From an uncultured Bacteroidia bacterium (GTDB taxonomy: Bacteria; Bacteroidota; Bacteroidia; Bacteroidales; UBA932), in assembly GCA_902773925.1 (NCBI GenBank), contig CACYGI010000007.1, positions 1 to 64,000 of the forward strand: a DNA stretch of 64,000 nucleotides, given 5' to 3'. The notes under the pieces are model-generated. The model saw only the letters and a list, made by a program, of their open reading frames with translations, was not told where the DNA came from and did not search any database. A program made the position numbers and the translations under genes. Below are positions 47,417-56,353 of the stretch, in pieces; within the stretch, counting starts at the first letter, position 1, and the number at the start of each line of letters is the position of its first letter.

Positions 47417-48697
47417 ATGGACCGCAAGCCCACCATAGCATTTCACACCCTCGGGTGCAAGCTCAACTTCTCCGAGTCATCGACATTCGCCCGCCAGGCG
47501 GAAAGCCTCGGATACGAGGTGGTCGATACCACGGTCCGGCCGGACCTGATAGTGGTCAATACGTGCAGCGTCACCGCCACGGCCGACAAGAAAGGGCGCA
47601 ACATAATCCGCCGGCTGCATAGCCGCTGGCCCGAGGCCCTGATCGGCGTGACGGGATGTTACGCGCAGCTGAAGCCGGATGAGATAGCCGCCATCGAAGG
47701 CGTCGCGGCGGTGGTCGGAACGCGCGACAAGGGCGATATCTGCCGCATTCTGGACGAGGCGTACCGCAGGCGCAGGCAGATAGTGCTGCCGTGCGATGCC
47801 GATGCGGTGACCGAAATGTTCGAAGCCTATTCGTCTGGCGAAAGGACACGCTCGTTCCTCAAGGTGCAGGACGGATGCGACTACCGTTGCAGCTACTGCA
47901 CGGTCCCGATTGCCCGCGGCCACAGCCGCAATGCTCCCATAGCCGATATAGTCCGCCAGGCCCGCGAGATAGCCGCGGCCGGATACACCGAGATAGTCCT
48001 GACCGGAGTCAATACGGGCGATTTCGGCCGCACGACCGGCGAATCGTTCCTGGATCTGCTGAAGGCCCTGGAGCAGGTCGATGGCATATTGCGCTACCGT
48101 ATCTCATCCATCGAGCCAAACCTGCTCACCGAAGAGATCGTCCGCTGGATTGCCTCCGGCACCAAGTTCCTGCCGCATTTCCATATCCCCATCCAGTCCG
48201 GCTGCGACCGCATCCTTCGGGCGATGGGCCGGCGTTACGACACGGCATTTTTCGCTTCGCGAATAGCGATGATCCGCGATGTGATGGAAAGCCCGGCAGA
48301 GCGGGGGACACGGGTCTTTTTCGGCATAGACGTGATAACCGGATTCCCCGGCGAGACGGAAGAAGAATTCCAGCAGACATACCGGTTCCTCGAAGAGCTG
48401 CGCCCCGCGTTCCTGCACGTTTTCCCGTATTCGCGAAGGACCGGCACCCGCGCGGCGGCAATGCCCGCACAGGTGCCCGAGAGAGTCAAGGAAGAGCGCG
48501 TCGCACGCCTCGAAGAGCTCTGCCACTCGCTGCACGAGAGTTTCCGCGAGGCCAACCGCGGCCGCAGTGCGAATGTGCTGTTCGAGAGCACCGAGAAGAA
48601 CGGGATGATGGCCGGTTACACCGAAAATTACATCCGGATCGAGCGGCCCTACGACAGCGCGCTGATAGGCCGCATCTCATCAGAGATAATAGACTAA
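47417..48697 (+). CDS. mtaB: tRNA t6A37 methylthiotransferase MtaB
   Basis: A protein of 426 residues. The N-terminal UPF0004 domain has TLGCKLNFSES with Cys14 and VVNTCSVTATADKKG with Cys50. The radical SAM domain has DGCDYRCSYCTVP (Cys154, Cys158, Cys161). A TRAM-like C-terminus follows. The start TLGCKLN rather than TYGCQMN marks MtaB, which turns t6A at position 37 into ms2t6A, rather than MiaB. TsaD, which helps make t6A, is encoded about 4.5 kb away. The last codon overlaps convergent tamB by 4 bp. Confidence 0.93.
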   Translation: MDRKPTIAFHTLGCKLNFSESSTFARQAESLGYEVVDTTVRPDLIVVNTCSVTATADKKGRNIIRRLHSRWPEALIGVTGCYAQLKPDEIAAIEGVAAVVGTRDKGDICRILDEAYRRRRQIVLPCDADAVTEMFEAYSSGERTRSFLKVQDGCDYRCSYCTVPIARGHSRNAPIADIVRQAREIAAAGYTEIVLTGVNTGDFGRTTGESFLDLLKALEQVDGILRYRISSIEPNLLTEEIVRWIASGTKFLPHFHIPIQSGCDRILRAMGRRYDTAFFASRIAMIRDVMESPAERGTRVFFGIDVITGFPGETEEEFQQTYRFLEELRPAFLHVFPYSRRTGTRAAAMPAQVPERVKEERVARLEELCHSLHESFREANRGRSANVLFESTEKNGMMAGYTENYIRIERPYDSALIGRISSEIID

Positions 48698-51600
48698 TCG
48701 TCCAGACGGATATTGTACGTCGTCTCTCTTGCCGCTCCGCCCGAACCCGGAGCGGGCTCTGCGTCGGGCGCCGTCGTCTTGCGGCGTGAGAACAGGTTGC
48801 GGAGGAACTCGCGGAAACTGTCGAACTCCTGCTGATAGACCACGCCGATACCGTTGCGCTGGGTCTGGTCGAGATAGTTGCTGAAACGGTCCGCCGCGTG
48901 TGAGAATATATTGAGCCGCAGATTGCCGTTGGGCGTCATCTTCAGGTCGATGTCCACGTTGCCCACGATCTCGCTCGTGCTCGAAGAGAGGTATCTCTGG
49001 TTGCCGATATTGCCGTTGATTGTCACGCGGTTGTTGAACAGCTGCGTCGAGATTGCCACGTCAAACATATCCATTCCGTCGCTGCCCGGCTGGTAATTGA
49101 AGCCCAGGTCGAGCGGGATGTCCAGCTGCCGGAAAATGGTATTGACCTGATTGGCCATGATCTCCGAAAGGTTGGAGTAGAGGATGGTCGTATTGTTGAC
49201 GATGCCGCTCTGCTCGTCCGGCACGAAACTGCCTGAAATCAGCAGCGCCAGCACCTGCTTGAGTCGCTTTTCCTCGGTGTTGAGCACGCTCGCCACGCGG
49301 CCTGCGGTGGTGGGGTCGAGGTCTGGGATGTCGATGGAGAAGGTCAGCTGCGGGTTGGACAGCTTGCCGCCGATGCCGATACCGCAGTCCACGGTGCGCC
49401 GCGCCGTCGAGGTCGAGTCGGCGATGAGCGTATTGATCGAAGCCTTGGTACGGTAGATCGCATCCAGGTTGAGATCCGAATTCATTACATCGCCGTTGAA
49501 GGTGATGGTGCTTCCCGAATTGAGGATGAAATCCTTGGAGGTGACGCCCATCAGGGCGAACTTGTAGCTGCCCCGGTCGATCTCGTAGTTGCCCTTGATA
49601 TCGAATGGCGTCACGCCCGTGCGGATATCCACGTCTCCGTTGCCGAATGCACGGAGCATATCGCCGTAGGCCGGATTGATGTCAAGGATGATCTCGATAT
49701 CGGGAGTCGCGTGTGCGCGCACGCGTACGTCGAGCTGGCTGTTGCTTTCGGCGCGGGCCTTTTCGCGGCGCTTGAGATATGCGCTGTATGGATCATCCTC
49801 GACCGTAGGCTCCTCAGGGGCGACGTACGTCAGGATCGAATTGTTGACTTCGCTCGTGCCGCCGATGGCCACGTGCAGGTTGCTATCCTGCCGCGAACTG
49901 AGCTGCACATCGACGTACAGCTTGCTGAGCGGACCGATGGCGTGGATGTTGGCATTGGCGTGAGCGTGTCCGTAGAATACGGAATTGTCCTCGGCCGTCG
50001 TATTGAGGGCGAACATATTGTCCATCAGGAAGGTGAGGTCGATATAGAGGTCCTCGAAACCGTTGAACAGCACCTTGCCTAGCATCTTGCCCGTATGGCC
50101 TTCGTGGTCATAGATATCCACCGACGGGAAATACACTCCGTCCGTCCGGACTTCGAACGGTCCGTCGAAAATATACGGTACTTTGGTATAGGCGAAAGTG
50201 GCCTCGAACATATTGAACCGCACGCCCTGGCTTTGGATGGACAGATTGTCGAAAGGACCCCGGACTGCGATGTCGCCGCTCAGCGAGCCGACACCCATAT
50301 CCACCGCGAGCGAAGGGACCAGGTTGTTGATGAACGGAGTCGAGAGGCTGTCGAGCGAGACATTCAGGTCGATGTTCGAATCGGCCATCCGGTAGAATCC
50401 GTCCAGCAGCAGCGGGTAACGGCCGTCTTTGAGATTTTCGACCTTGAAATCAAAGCGGCCCAGGGCGGGATTCCAGTTGCCGTCAACATCCAGCTGCCCG
50501 AATGCGGTGTGGTCCAGCATCAGGTCGTAGCCCGTCATATCCAGATTGATCCCTCGCGCGTCGGAGAGCAGGGCGGAGCCGGTCCCCTTGCCGGAAATGG
50601 TGCCTTCGACCGGGAACGGCAGCGGCACCAGGCCGTTGAAAATGCCTATGTCGAATCGGTTCATATTAACGCGGACCGTGTCCTCTACAGAGGGCGAGAT
50701 GGCGCCGCTTGCGCTCAGGTACTGCCCGCCGTTGCTGATCTTCAGGCCGTGGATGTCCAGAATGCGGTCGGAGTAGCTCAGCCTTGCCGGCTCGATGATC
50801 CAGTCGATGCCGTTGCCAACGCCGATGATGGAACTGTCGATTGCGGCTGCCAGCGAGAGGCCTTCGTCGATGGGCCGGAGCGCCGAGGCGTGCGTGATCA
50901 GGTGGGCGTTCTGGCCTCCATCGCCGTTGTCGAAACTAATGTCGAGGTCGGCCCTGTTGTCTGCCACTACCAGATTGAGTAAGTCATTGTCGAAACGCAT
51001 ATCGCCTGCCTGGATGAGCGAGGCTCCTACGGCGAGCCGCATCGGGCCGTCGTATGCCGCCAGGCTGGCCTTCATATCCTTGACGTAGAGTGAGCCGGCT
51101 CCGGCGAAGGGAACGTCCATCTTGAGGTGGAGCGAATCGCACTGGTGCTGGAATGCGCTGATGCGCGAACCGCTTGCGACGATGATGCCCGTATTGAGGT
51201 AATCCAGGATCGGCTGAGGCTTGCCCACGGTCGCGTCCAGATGCCAGGTGTAGTCCACGTCGTCGGGATCGTTGGCGTAGTCGTGCACGAGCGGGACGAG
51301 GTAGGGCAGGCGCTTCCCGACAATCTCCTGGATATCGCCCAGGATCGCCTTGAAATTGTCCGTGCCGCGATAGTGGATGTCTCCGGCATCGGAGAGCACG
51401 TCGAGTATCCAGTCTTCGCCCTCCATTTGCGCCGTGGCGTCGAGTCCGCCCATATAGTAATGGAGGTTGCCGACAATGCCGGTGATTCCCGCCAGTTGCA
51501 GCTCGCCGGTGATGTGGCTGCCCTGCTGCAGGATGTTCGCGTCCAGGTTGGCCTGGATGGATGACTCGCTGCGGCTGTCCAGTCCGGCGCGGCTCAGATC

Positions 51601-53145
51601 CAGATTGTGAATGTCAAGGTCTGCGATGTAGCGGTTGCCGCCCTTGGCGTCGAGATGGATCAGGCCGTTGAAGGTAAGGTCCAGAAGCGGGTCGCCGCAG
51701 TCCATCGTTATCGTAAACGAGCTCATATCGGGGGTCGATGCCGTGAGTTCGATATCGCCGTATGTATGGTTGTTGTAATCGAGCCGGGTGATGCGAAGGG
51801 GGTCGATGGCCATTGCCGCATTGGTGCCTGCGGCGGCAAAGTGGAGCGCCGCGTCGAAGTCGAGGATGCCGAGCTTGCTCTCGGATATGATCTTGCCAAG
51901 GTCAATGTGCTGTCCTGCGATGCTGCCCTGGACCATCGTAGCCCTGCCGTCATATCCGCCTTCGGCCTCAGCGTGCAGCTGGCCCAGACGGACGGTCGTG
52001 ATGTCGGCCTTTGCGATGAAATGGCGGAGGCTGCCGCTGAGCGTGGCGTCGGTCAGTAGCCTCTCGTTCTGCGGGAGCGAAGAAAGGCTGCTGCGGTCAA
52101 AATCCGTAAGTGTACCGGATAGCATCCTCCCGAGGTCCTTAACATCCGTATATGAATCGTAGAGGTGCAGGTTGAGGGACGAATTGTCGATATCCGTCAG
52201 GCTGCGGATGTAGCCTTTCAGCTTGAGGTCTGTAAGGCCGCTCTCTGAGCTGAGCCGGATGCGGTTGACATTGATATTCGAGATGCTTCCTGAAATGTCG
52301 GCTTCGATCATTGCGCGAAGCGTCATCCCGGCGGACTCTCCGACGAAGGGATGGAGCGAACGCAGGTCGATCGTCGAAGGAGAGAGGCTGAGCCTAAGCG
52401 AGACGCTGTCCTCGACATTGTTGAAAGCCTCGGGCGAATCGTACATCGCGTAGAGGCCGTTCAGGTTGATCTCGCTCAGCCCGTCGCTCAGGCGTAGGCG
52501 GTCGATGCGCGCGAGCGAATCGCTGAGGAAAGCATAGCCACAGCTGAAGTCCAGCATCGCGCCGGTCGTAGTCTCGCGCGCGTGCAGGGACTTGACTGAG
52601 AGGGATGCCTGACGCTCGGTGCCGTAGTTGAGATCGTCCGCGCGCAGGGTCAGGCTGTCTATGCAGTAGCCCGGGAAGTCCTGCGTGAATTCATCTTCGT
52701 ATGAGAAGCAGAGATTGTTGAGCAGCAGCCGGTCGAGCCGGTAATGCGTGAAGGGAAGGCTGAACGAGCTTTCCTCTTGTTCCTCCTCTTCGGGCTTGCC
52801 AAGGCAGGAGATGAAGTAGGAGAGGTTGGTCTGCGTCGTGTCGATCTGACGGACGTGCATCACGCCGTTTTCGAGAGTCAGACGGTTGATCTCGAGCGTC
52901 TCGCCGCCGAGGGTCACGCCCTCGTTGAGATTGAGCGCGACCTTGTCCAGCCAGATCAGGGTATCTCCCGATGCCTCGAAAACGCCTACGTCGCGCAGCA
53001 CCAGCGACTGCAGCGGATGGAAATACATCCTTCCGACATTGACGCGGCCGTCATAATTCCTGCTCAGCGCGCCGGTCACCTTCTGCAGAATAGCGGTCTG
53101 CACCGCTGGGATATGGATGGCGATCATCGCTCCCAGCGGTATCAT
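48694..53145 (-). CDS. TamB-like translocation/assembly protein
   Basis: A protein of at least 1483 residues. It opens with a short membrane segment and then long beta-helical repeats typical of AsmA/TamB proteins. The C-terminal TamB (DUF490) domain carries DINPAYGDMLRAFGNGDVDIRTGV, NYEIDRGSYKFALMGVTSKDF, QVLALLISGSFVPDEQ and LGFNYQPGSDG. It links inner and outer membranes, moving lipids or aiding barrel assembly. The given ATG cuts a hydrophobic anchor. An in-frame ATT at 53193 would add 16 residues and complete it. Confidence 0.88.
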   Translation of the reverse strand: MIPLGAMIAIHIPAVQTAILQKVTGALSRNYDGRVNVGRMYFHPLQSLVLRDVGVFEASGDTLIWLDKVALNLNEGVTLGGETLEINRLTLENGVMHVRQIDTTQTNLSYFISCLGKPEEEEQEESSFSLPFTHYRLDRLLLNNLCFSYEDEFTQDFPGYCIDSLTLRADDLNYGTERQASLSVKSLHARETTTGAMLDFSCGYAFLSDSLARIDRLRLSDGLSEINLNGLYAMYDSPEAFNNVEDSVSLRLSLSPSTIDLRSLHPFVGESAGMTLRAMIEADISGSISNINVNRIRLSSESGLTDLKLKGYIRSLTDIDNSSLNLHLYDSYTDVKDLGRMLSGTLTDFDRSSLSSLPQNERLLTDATLSGSLRHFIAKADITTVRLGQLHAEAEGGYDGRATMVQGSIAGQHIDLGKIISESKLGILDFDAALHFAAAGTNAAMAIDPLRITRLDYNNHTYGDIELTASTPDMSSFTITMDCGDPLLDLTFNGLIHLDAKGGNRYIADLDIHNLDLSRAGLDSRSESSIQANLDANILQQGSHITGELQLAGITGIVGNLHYYMGGLDATAQMEGEDWILDVLSDAGDIHYRGTDNFKAILGDIQEIVGKRLPYLVPLVHDYANDPDDVDYTWHLDATVGKPQPILDYLNTGIIVASGSRISAFQHQCDSLHLKMDVPFAGAGSLYVKDMKASLAAYDGPMRLAVGASLIQAGDMRFDNDLLNLVVADNRADLDISFDNGDGGQNAHLITHASALRPIDEGLSLAAAIDSSIIGVGNGIDWIIEPARLSYSDRILDIHGLKISNGGQYLSASGAISPSVEDTVRVNMNRFDIGIFNGLVPLPFPVEGTISGKGTGSALLSDARGINLDMTGYDLMLDHTAFGQLDVDGNWNPALGRFDFKVENLKDGRYPLLLDGFYRMADSNIDLNVSLDSLSTPFINNLVPSLAVDMGVGSLSGDIAVRGPFDNLSIQSQGVRFNMFEATFAYTKVPYIFDGPFEVRTDGVYFPSVDIYDHEGHTGKMLGKVLFNGFEDLYIDLTFLMDNMFALNTTAEDNSVFYGHAHANANIHAIGPLSKLYVDVQLSSRQDSNLHVAIGGTSEVNNSILTYVAPEEPTVEDDPYSAYLKRREKARAESNSQLDVRVRAHATPDIEIILDINPAYGDMLRAFGNGDVDIRTGVTPFDIKGNYEIDRGSYKFALMGVTSKDFILNSGSTITFNGDVMNSDLNLDAIYRTKASINTLIADSTSTARRTVDCGIGIGGKLSNPQLTFSIDIPDLDPTTAGRVASVLNTEEKRLKQVLALLISGSFVPDEQSGIVNNTTILYSNLSEIMANQVNTIFRQLDIPLDLGFNYQPGSDGMDMFDVAISTQLFNNRVTINGNIGNQRYLSSSTSEIVGNVDIDLKMTPNGNLRLNIFSHAADRFSNYLDQTQRNGIGVVYQQEFDSFREFLRNLFSRRKTTAPDAEPAPGSGGAARETTYNIRLDD

Positions 53146-53252
53146 CAGCAGCAGGATCAGTACTGCGTTGATTATTTTTTTAGATGTCGAAATGGCAGTG
53201 TTTCCTTATAAACCTTCAAATTTAGCAATATTATTTCTATTTTTGCGCCACT

Positions 53253-54299
53253 ATGAGCGCAAAGTTGACCATTCTCGGTATCGAATCTTCGTGTGACGAT
53301 ACTTCCGCGGCCGTCCTTCGCGACGGATGGCTGCTTTCCAACGTGATGGCTTCGCAGGAAGTGCACCGCCAGTACGGAGGCGTGATCCCCGAGCTGGCTT
53401 CGCGTGCGCACCAGCAGAACATCCTTCCGGTGGTCAGCGAGGCGCTCCGCCAGGCGGGCGTGACGATGGACGAAGTGGATGCCATCGCATTTACCCGTGG
53501 CCCGGGCCTGCTCGGCTCGCTGCTCGTAGGCACTTCGTTCGCCAAGGGCCTTTCGGTCTCCACGGGCAAGCCGCTGGTCGAGGTCAACCACCTCCAGGGG
53601 CATATCCTCTCGCATTTCGTGAAAGTCGAGGGAGCCGAAAACCGCCAGCCGCAATATCCGTTCCTCTGCCTGCTGGTATCGGGCGGCCACACCCAGATAG
53701 TGCGCGTTGATGCGCCGCTCGAATTCACGATACTCGGCGGTACGATCGACGATGCAGTTGGCGAGGCCTTCGACAAATGCGCCAAGGTGCTCGGCCTGGG
53801 TTACCCGGGCGGACCGGCCATCGACCGGCTTGCCCGCGAAGGCAATCCCCGCGCATTCCGTTTCGCCAAGCCCAACATTCCCGGCCTGGACTACAGCTTC
53901 AGCGGCATCAAGACTTCGCTGCTGTATTTCCTGCGGGACCGCCTTAAGGAGGATCCTTCATTTATAGAGAATAATATCGCCGATATATGCGCTTCCTTCC
54001 AGCAGGATCTGATTGATATCCTGCTCAAGAAGCTGATAATCGCCGTGCGCGAGACGGGCATCCGCGAGATTGCCCTTGCCGGCGGCGTCTCGGCCAACGG
54101 CGGGCTGCGCGAGCGCATCACGACAGAGGGCCGCAACCGAGGCTGGAATACCTACCTGCCCGCACTGCGCTTTACGACCGACAATGCCGCGATGATCGCG
54201 GTTACAGGCTGGTTCAAATATATGCGGGGCGAACTGACTCCGCTGGAGGTGGCTCCGGTCTCGCGTGCCGCCGAATATCTTGCCGATGAAAGAGTTTGA
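53253..54299 (+). CDS. tsaD: tRNA N6-adenosine threonylcarbamoyltransferase TsaD
   Basis: A protein of 348 residues with the Kae1/TsaD signature: LGIESSCDDTSAAVL, AFTRGPGLLGSLLVG, the metal site VNHLQGHILSH (His113, His117), LLVSGGHTQIV, GLGYPGGPAIDRLA and LAGGVSANGGLRE. It transfers the threonylcarbamoyl group to A37 of ANN-decoding tRNAs. The ATG lies only 7 bp after a TATTTTTG box (53238-53245), so the message is almost leaderless. The FAD gene overlaps by 14 bp. The promoter is divergent from tamB. Confidence 0.97.
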   Translation: MSAKLTILGIESSCDDTSAAVLRDGWLLSNVMASQEVHRQYGGVIPELASRAHQQNILPVVSEALRQAGVTMDEVDAIAFTRGPGLLGSLLVGTSFAKGLSVSTGKPLVEVNHLQGHILSHFVKVEGAENRQPQYPFLCLLVSGGHTQIVRVDAPLEFTILGGTIDDAVGEAFDKCAKVLGLGYPGGPAIDRLAREGNPRAFRFAKPNIPGLDYSFSGIKTSLLYFLRDRLKEDPSFIENNIADICASFQQDLIDILLKKLIIAVRETGIREIALAGGVSANGGLRERITTEGRNRGWNTYLPALRFTTDNAAMIAVTGWFKYMRGELTPLEVAPVSRAAEYLADERV

Positions 54300-55830
54300 C
54301 ATAGCATTCGACCTGCGTCACGAGCCCTCCGAGGAGGAGCTTCGCACTGCTGCCGCACGGGCCCTGGGCTGCAAGCCTTCGGCCGTGGGAAGCGTGCGCA
54401 TAGTCCGCCGCAGTCTCGATGCGCGCGATGCGATAGTCTATCGTTACCGAGTGGCGGCCACCCTCGCCGGCGAGGAGGATACGGGCATTTACCGTGCTGC
54501 GCCGTACCGCGACGTGAGAGATGCCGCACCGGTGATCATCGTAGGCTCCGGCCCTGCGGGAATGTTTGCCGCCCTGCGCCTGCTTATGGAGGGCCGCAAG
54601 CCCGTGATCCTGGAGCGTGGACGCAACGTGCACGAGCGCAAGGCCGATATCGCAGATCTTTCGCTCGGCCGCGGCCTTCATCCGGATTCGAACTACTGTT
54701 TCGGCGAAGGAGGAGCGGGGACATTTTCTGACGGCAAACTTTTTACCCGTTCGACCAAGAAGGGTGACAATCGCGAGGTGCTCTCGCAGCTCGTGGCATT
54801 CGGCGCGGACGAGTCCATCCTGGTGGATGCCCATCCGCATATCGGGAGCGACCGCCTGCCGCTGATCGTGGAGCGGATCCGCGAATGCATAACGGCCCAC
54901 GGTGGCGAGTATCATTTCGGCTGCCGTATGGTCGATATAAAGCCCACCACGGGCGCCGGCTCTTCGCGCTGGAAGGTCGTCTGCCAGGGCGGGGAATGCT
55001 TCGAAGCGCCCGATGTCATCCTGGCTACCGGCCATTCGGCGAGGGATATCTATCATCTTTTCGCATCCAAAGGCTGGCCTCTGGAGGTCAAGGGATTTGC
55101 CCTCGGCGTGAGGGCCGAGCATCCGCAGGCCCTGATCAACCGGATCCAGTATCACGGCCGCTATCAGCCCTGGATGCCGCCGGCCGAATATTCGCTGGTC
55201 ACGCAGGCCGCAGGCCGCGGAGTGTTCTCATTCTGTATGTGCCCGGGCGGACTGCTGGTCCCTTCGGCAACGGCCGAGGGAGAGCTGGTGCTAAACGGTA
55301 TGTCCAATTCGCAGCGCAATTCGCAATGGGCCAATGCCGGCATAGTCTGCTCGGTGGAACCGGGTGACGTGCCGGATTACGACCGTTACGGAGTTTTCGC
55401 TCTGCTCGAATGGCAGCAGGCCGTCGAACGCAGTATGTACGATGTGACGGGCTCGATCAAGGCTCCTTCGCAGCGGATGATGGATTTCTGCCGCCGCCGC
55501 ATTTCGGCCACCCTGCCGCGCAGCTCGTACAAGCCGGGCACGGTCTCGGCACCGCTGCACGAGCTTCTGCCTCAGTTCGTATATGAACGCCTGCGCGAAG
55601 CATTTCCGCAGTTCGGGCGGATGATGAAGGGCTATTATACCGATGATGCGCTGCTTCTTGCCTGCGAATCAAGAACATCGTCTCCAGTCCGCATTCCACG
55701 CGAAAAGGAGACGATGCACGTTCCCGGCCTCGAAGGCCTCTATGCCTGCGGTGAAGGTGCAGGCTACGCCGGAGGAATCGTCTCCAGCGCCCTTGACGGA
55801 ATCTTAATGGCAGCCGCTGCCGCACGATGA
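54286..55830 (+). CDS. FAD-dependent oxidoreductase of unknown substrate
   Basis: A protein of 514 residues. A basic N-terminal domain (to about 80) is followed by the dinucleotide-binding VIIVGSGPAGMFAALRLL, GLHPDSNYCFGEGGAGTFSDGKL, a middle domain with ILATGHSARDIYHLF, and the closing LEGLYACGEGAGYAGGIVSSALDG. This is the common FAD-dependent protein family of Bacteroidota without a known reaction. ATG 54286 lies inside the tsaD end, which suggests coupling; a longer frame from 54265 is less likely. Its end overlaps slyD on the other strand by 27 bp. Confidence 0.87.
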   Translation: MKEFDIAFDLRHEPSEEELRTAAARALGCKPSAVGSVRIVRRSLDARDAIVYRYRVAATLAGEEDTGIYRAAPYRDVRDAAPVIIVGSGPAGMFAALRLLMEGRKPVILERGRNVHERKADIADLSLGRGLHPDSNYCFGEGGAGTFSDGKLFTRSTKKGDNREVLSQLVAFGADESILVDAHPHIGSDRLPLIVERIRECITAHGGEYHFGCRMVDIKPTTGAGSSRWKVVCQGGECFEAPDVILATGHSARDIYHLFASKGWPLEVKGFALGVRAEHPQALINRIQYHGRYQPWMPPAEYSLVTQAAGRGVFSFCMCPGGLLVPSATAEGELVLNGMSNSQRNSQWANAGIVCSVEPGDVPDYDRYGVFALLEWQQAVERSMYDVTGSIKAPSQRMMDFCRRRISATLPRSSYKPGTVSAPLHELLPQFVYERLREAFPQFGRMMKGYYTDDALLLACESRTSSPVRIPREKETMHVPGLEGLYACGEGAGYAGGIVSSALDGILMAAAAAR

Positions 55831-56337
55831 GCAATCACCGCTGCAGCCCTGTGCGGCGCGTTCGCCGTGCAGGCCTTCGGTAAGCTCCTTGTCGGTAGCA
55901 TCGCGCACTGCGATGACCTCGCCGGTAAAGTTGAGGTCCTTGCCTGCCAGTTCGTGATTGAAGTCCATCTTGACAGTCTGCTCGAGCAGCTCGACAACCT
56001 TGCCTGGCATTACGCGGCCGTCGCGGGTCATCATCGGGATGGAATTGCCCACAACGAGCAGGTCCTCGCGGATCTTGCCGTCGATCTCAAAGATGTTCTT
56101 GGGAAGCTCGACTATTGCCTGCGGATCATATTTGCCGTAGCCGTCCTCGGCCGAAAGCACAAATGCGAACTTGTCGCCCGGCTCCTTGTCAAGCAGGTTG
56201 GCTTCAAACTTGGGCAGGAGATAGCCAAGGCCGAAAATGAACTCGAGCGGATTCTCGACGGTCGTGTGGTCGCGGACCTCTCCGTCCACGGTAAGGGTGT
56301 AGATGATGGAAACTACTTTTTCGTCTGCGATTTTCAT
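55804..56337 (-). CDS. slyD: SlyD-like FKBP peptidyl-prolyl isomerase
   Basis: A protein of 177 residues. The FKBP core has TLTVDGEVRDHTTVENPLEFIFGLGYLLPKFEANLL and the insert-in-flap domain has MPGKVVELLE, then MDFNHELAGKDLNFTGEVIAVRDA. The tail is Cys-rich (QGCSGDCSSCGSGCH), like the metal-binding tail of SlyD, but cysteine-based. It folds proline-containing chains and may handle metals. ATG 56337 matches the family start; the longer frame adds MHKQIPTD. It ends the minus-strand cluster after nhaC, with a 16-bp gap. Confidence 0.92.
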   Translation of the reverse strand: MKIADEKVVSIIYTLTVDGEVRDHTTVENPLEFIFGLGYLLPKFEANLLDKEPGDKFAFVLSAEDGYGKYDPQAIVELPKNIFEIDGKIREDLLVVGNSIPMMTRDGRVMPGKVVELLEQTVKMDFNHELAGKDLNFTGEVIAVRDATDKELTEGLHGERAAQGCSGDCSSCGSGCH

Positions 56338-56353
56338 ATCTGTAGGTATTTGT

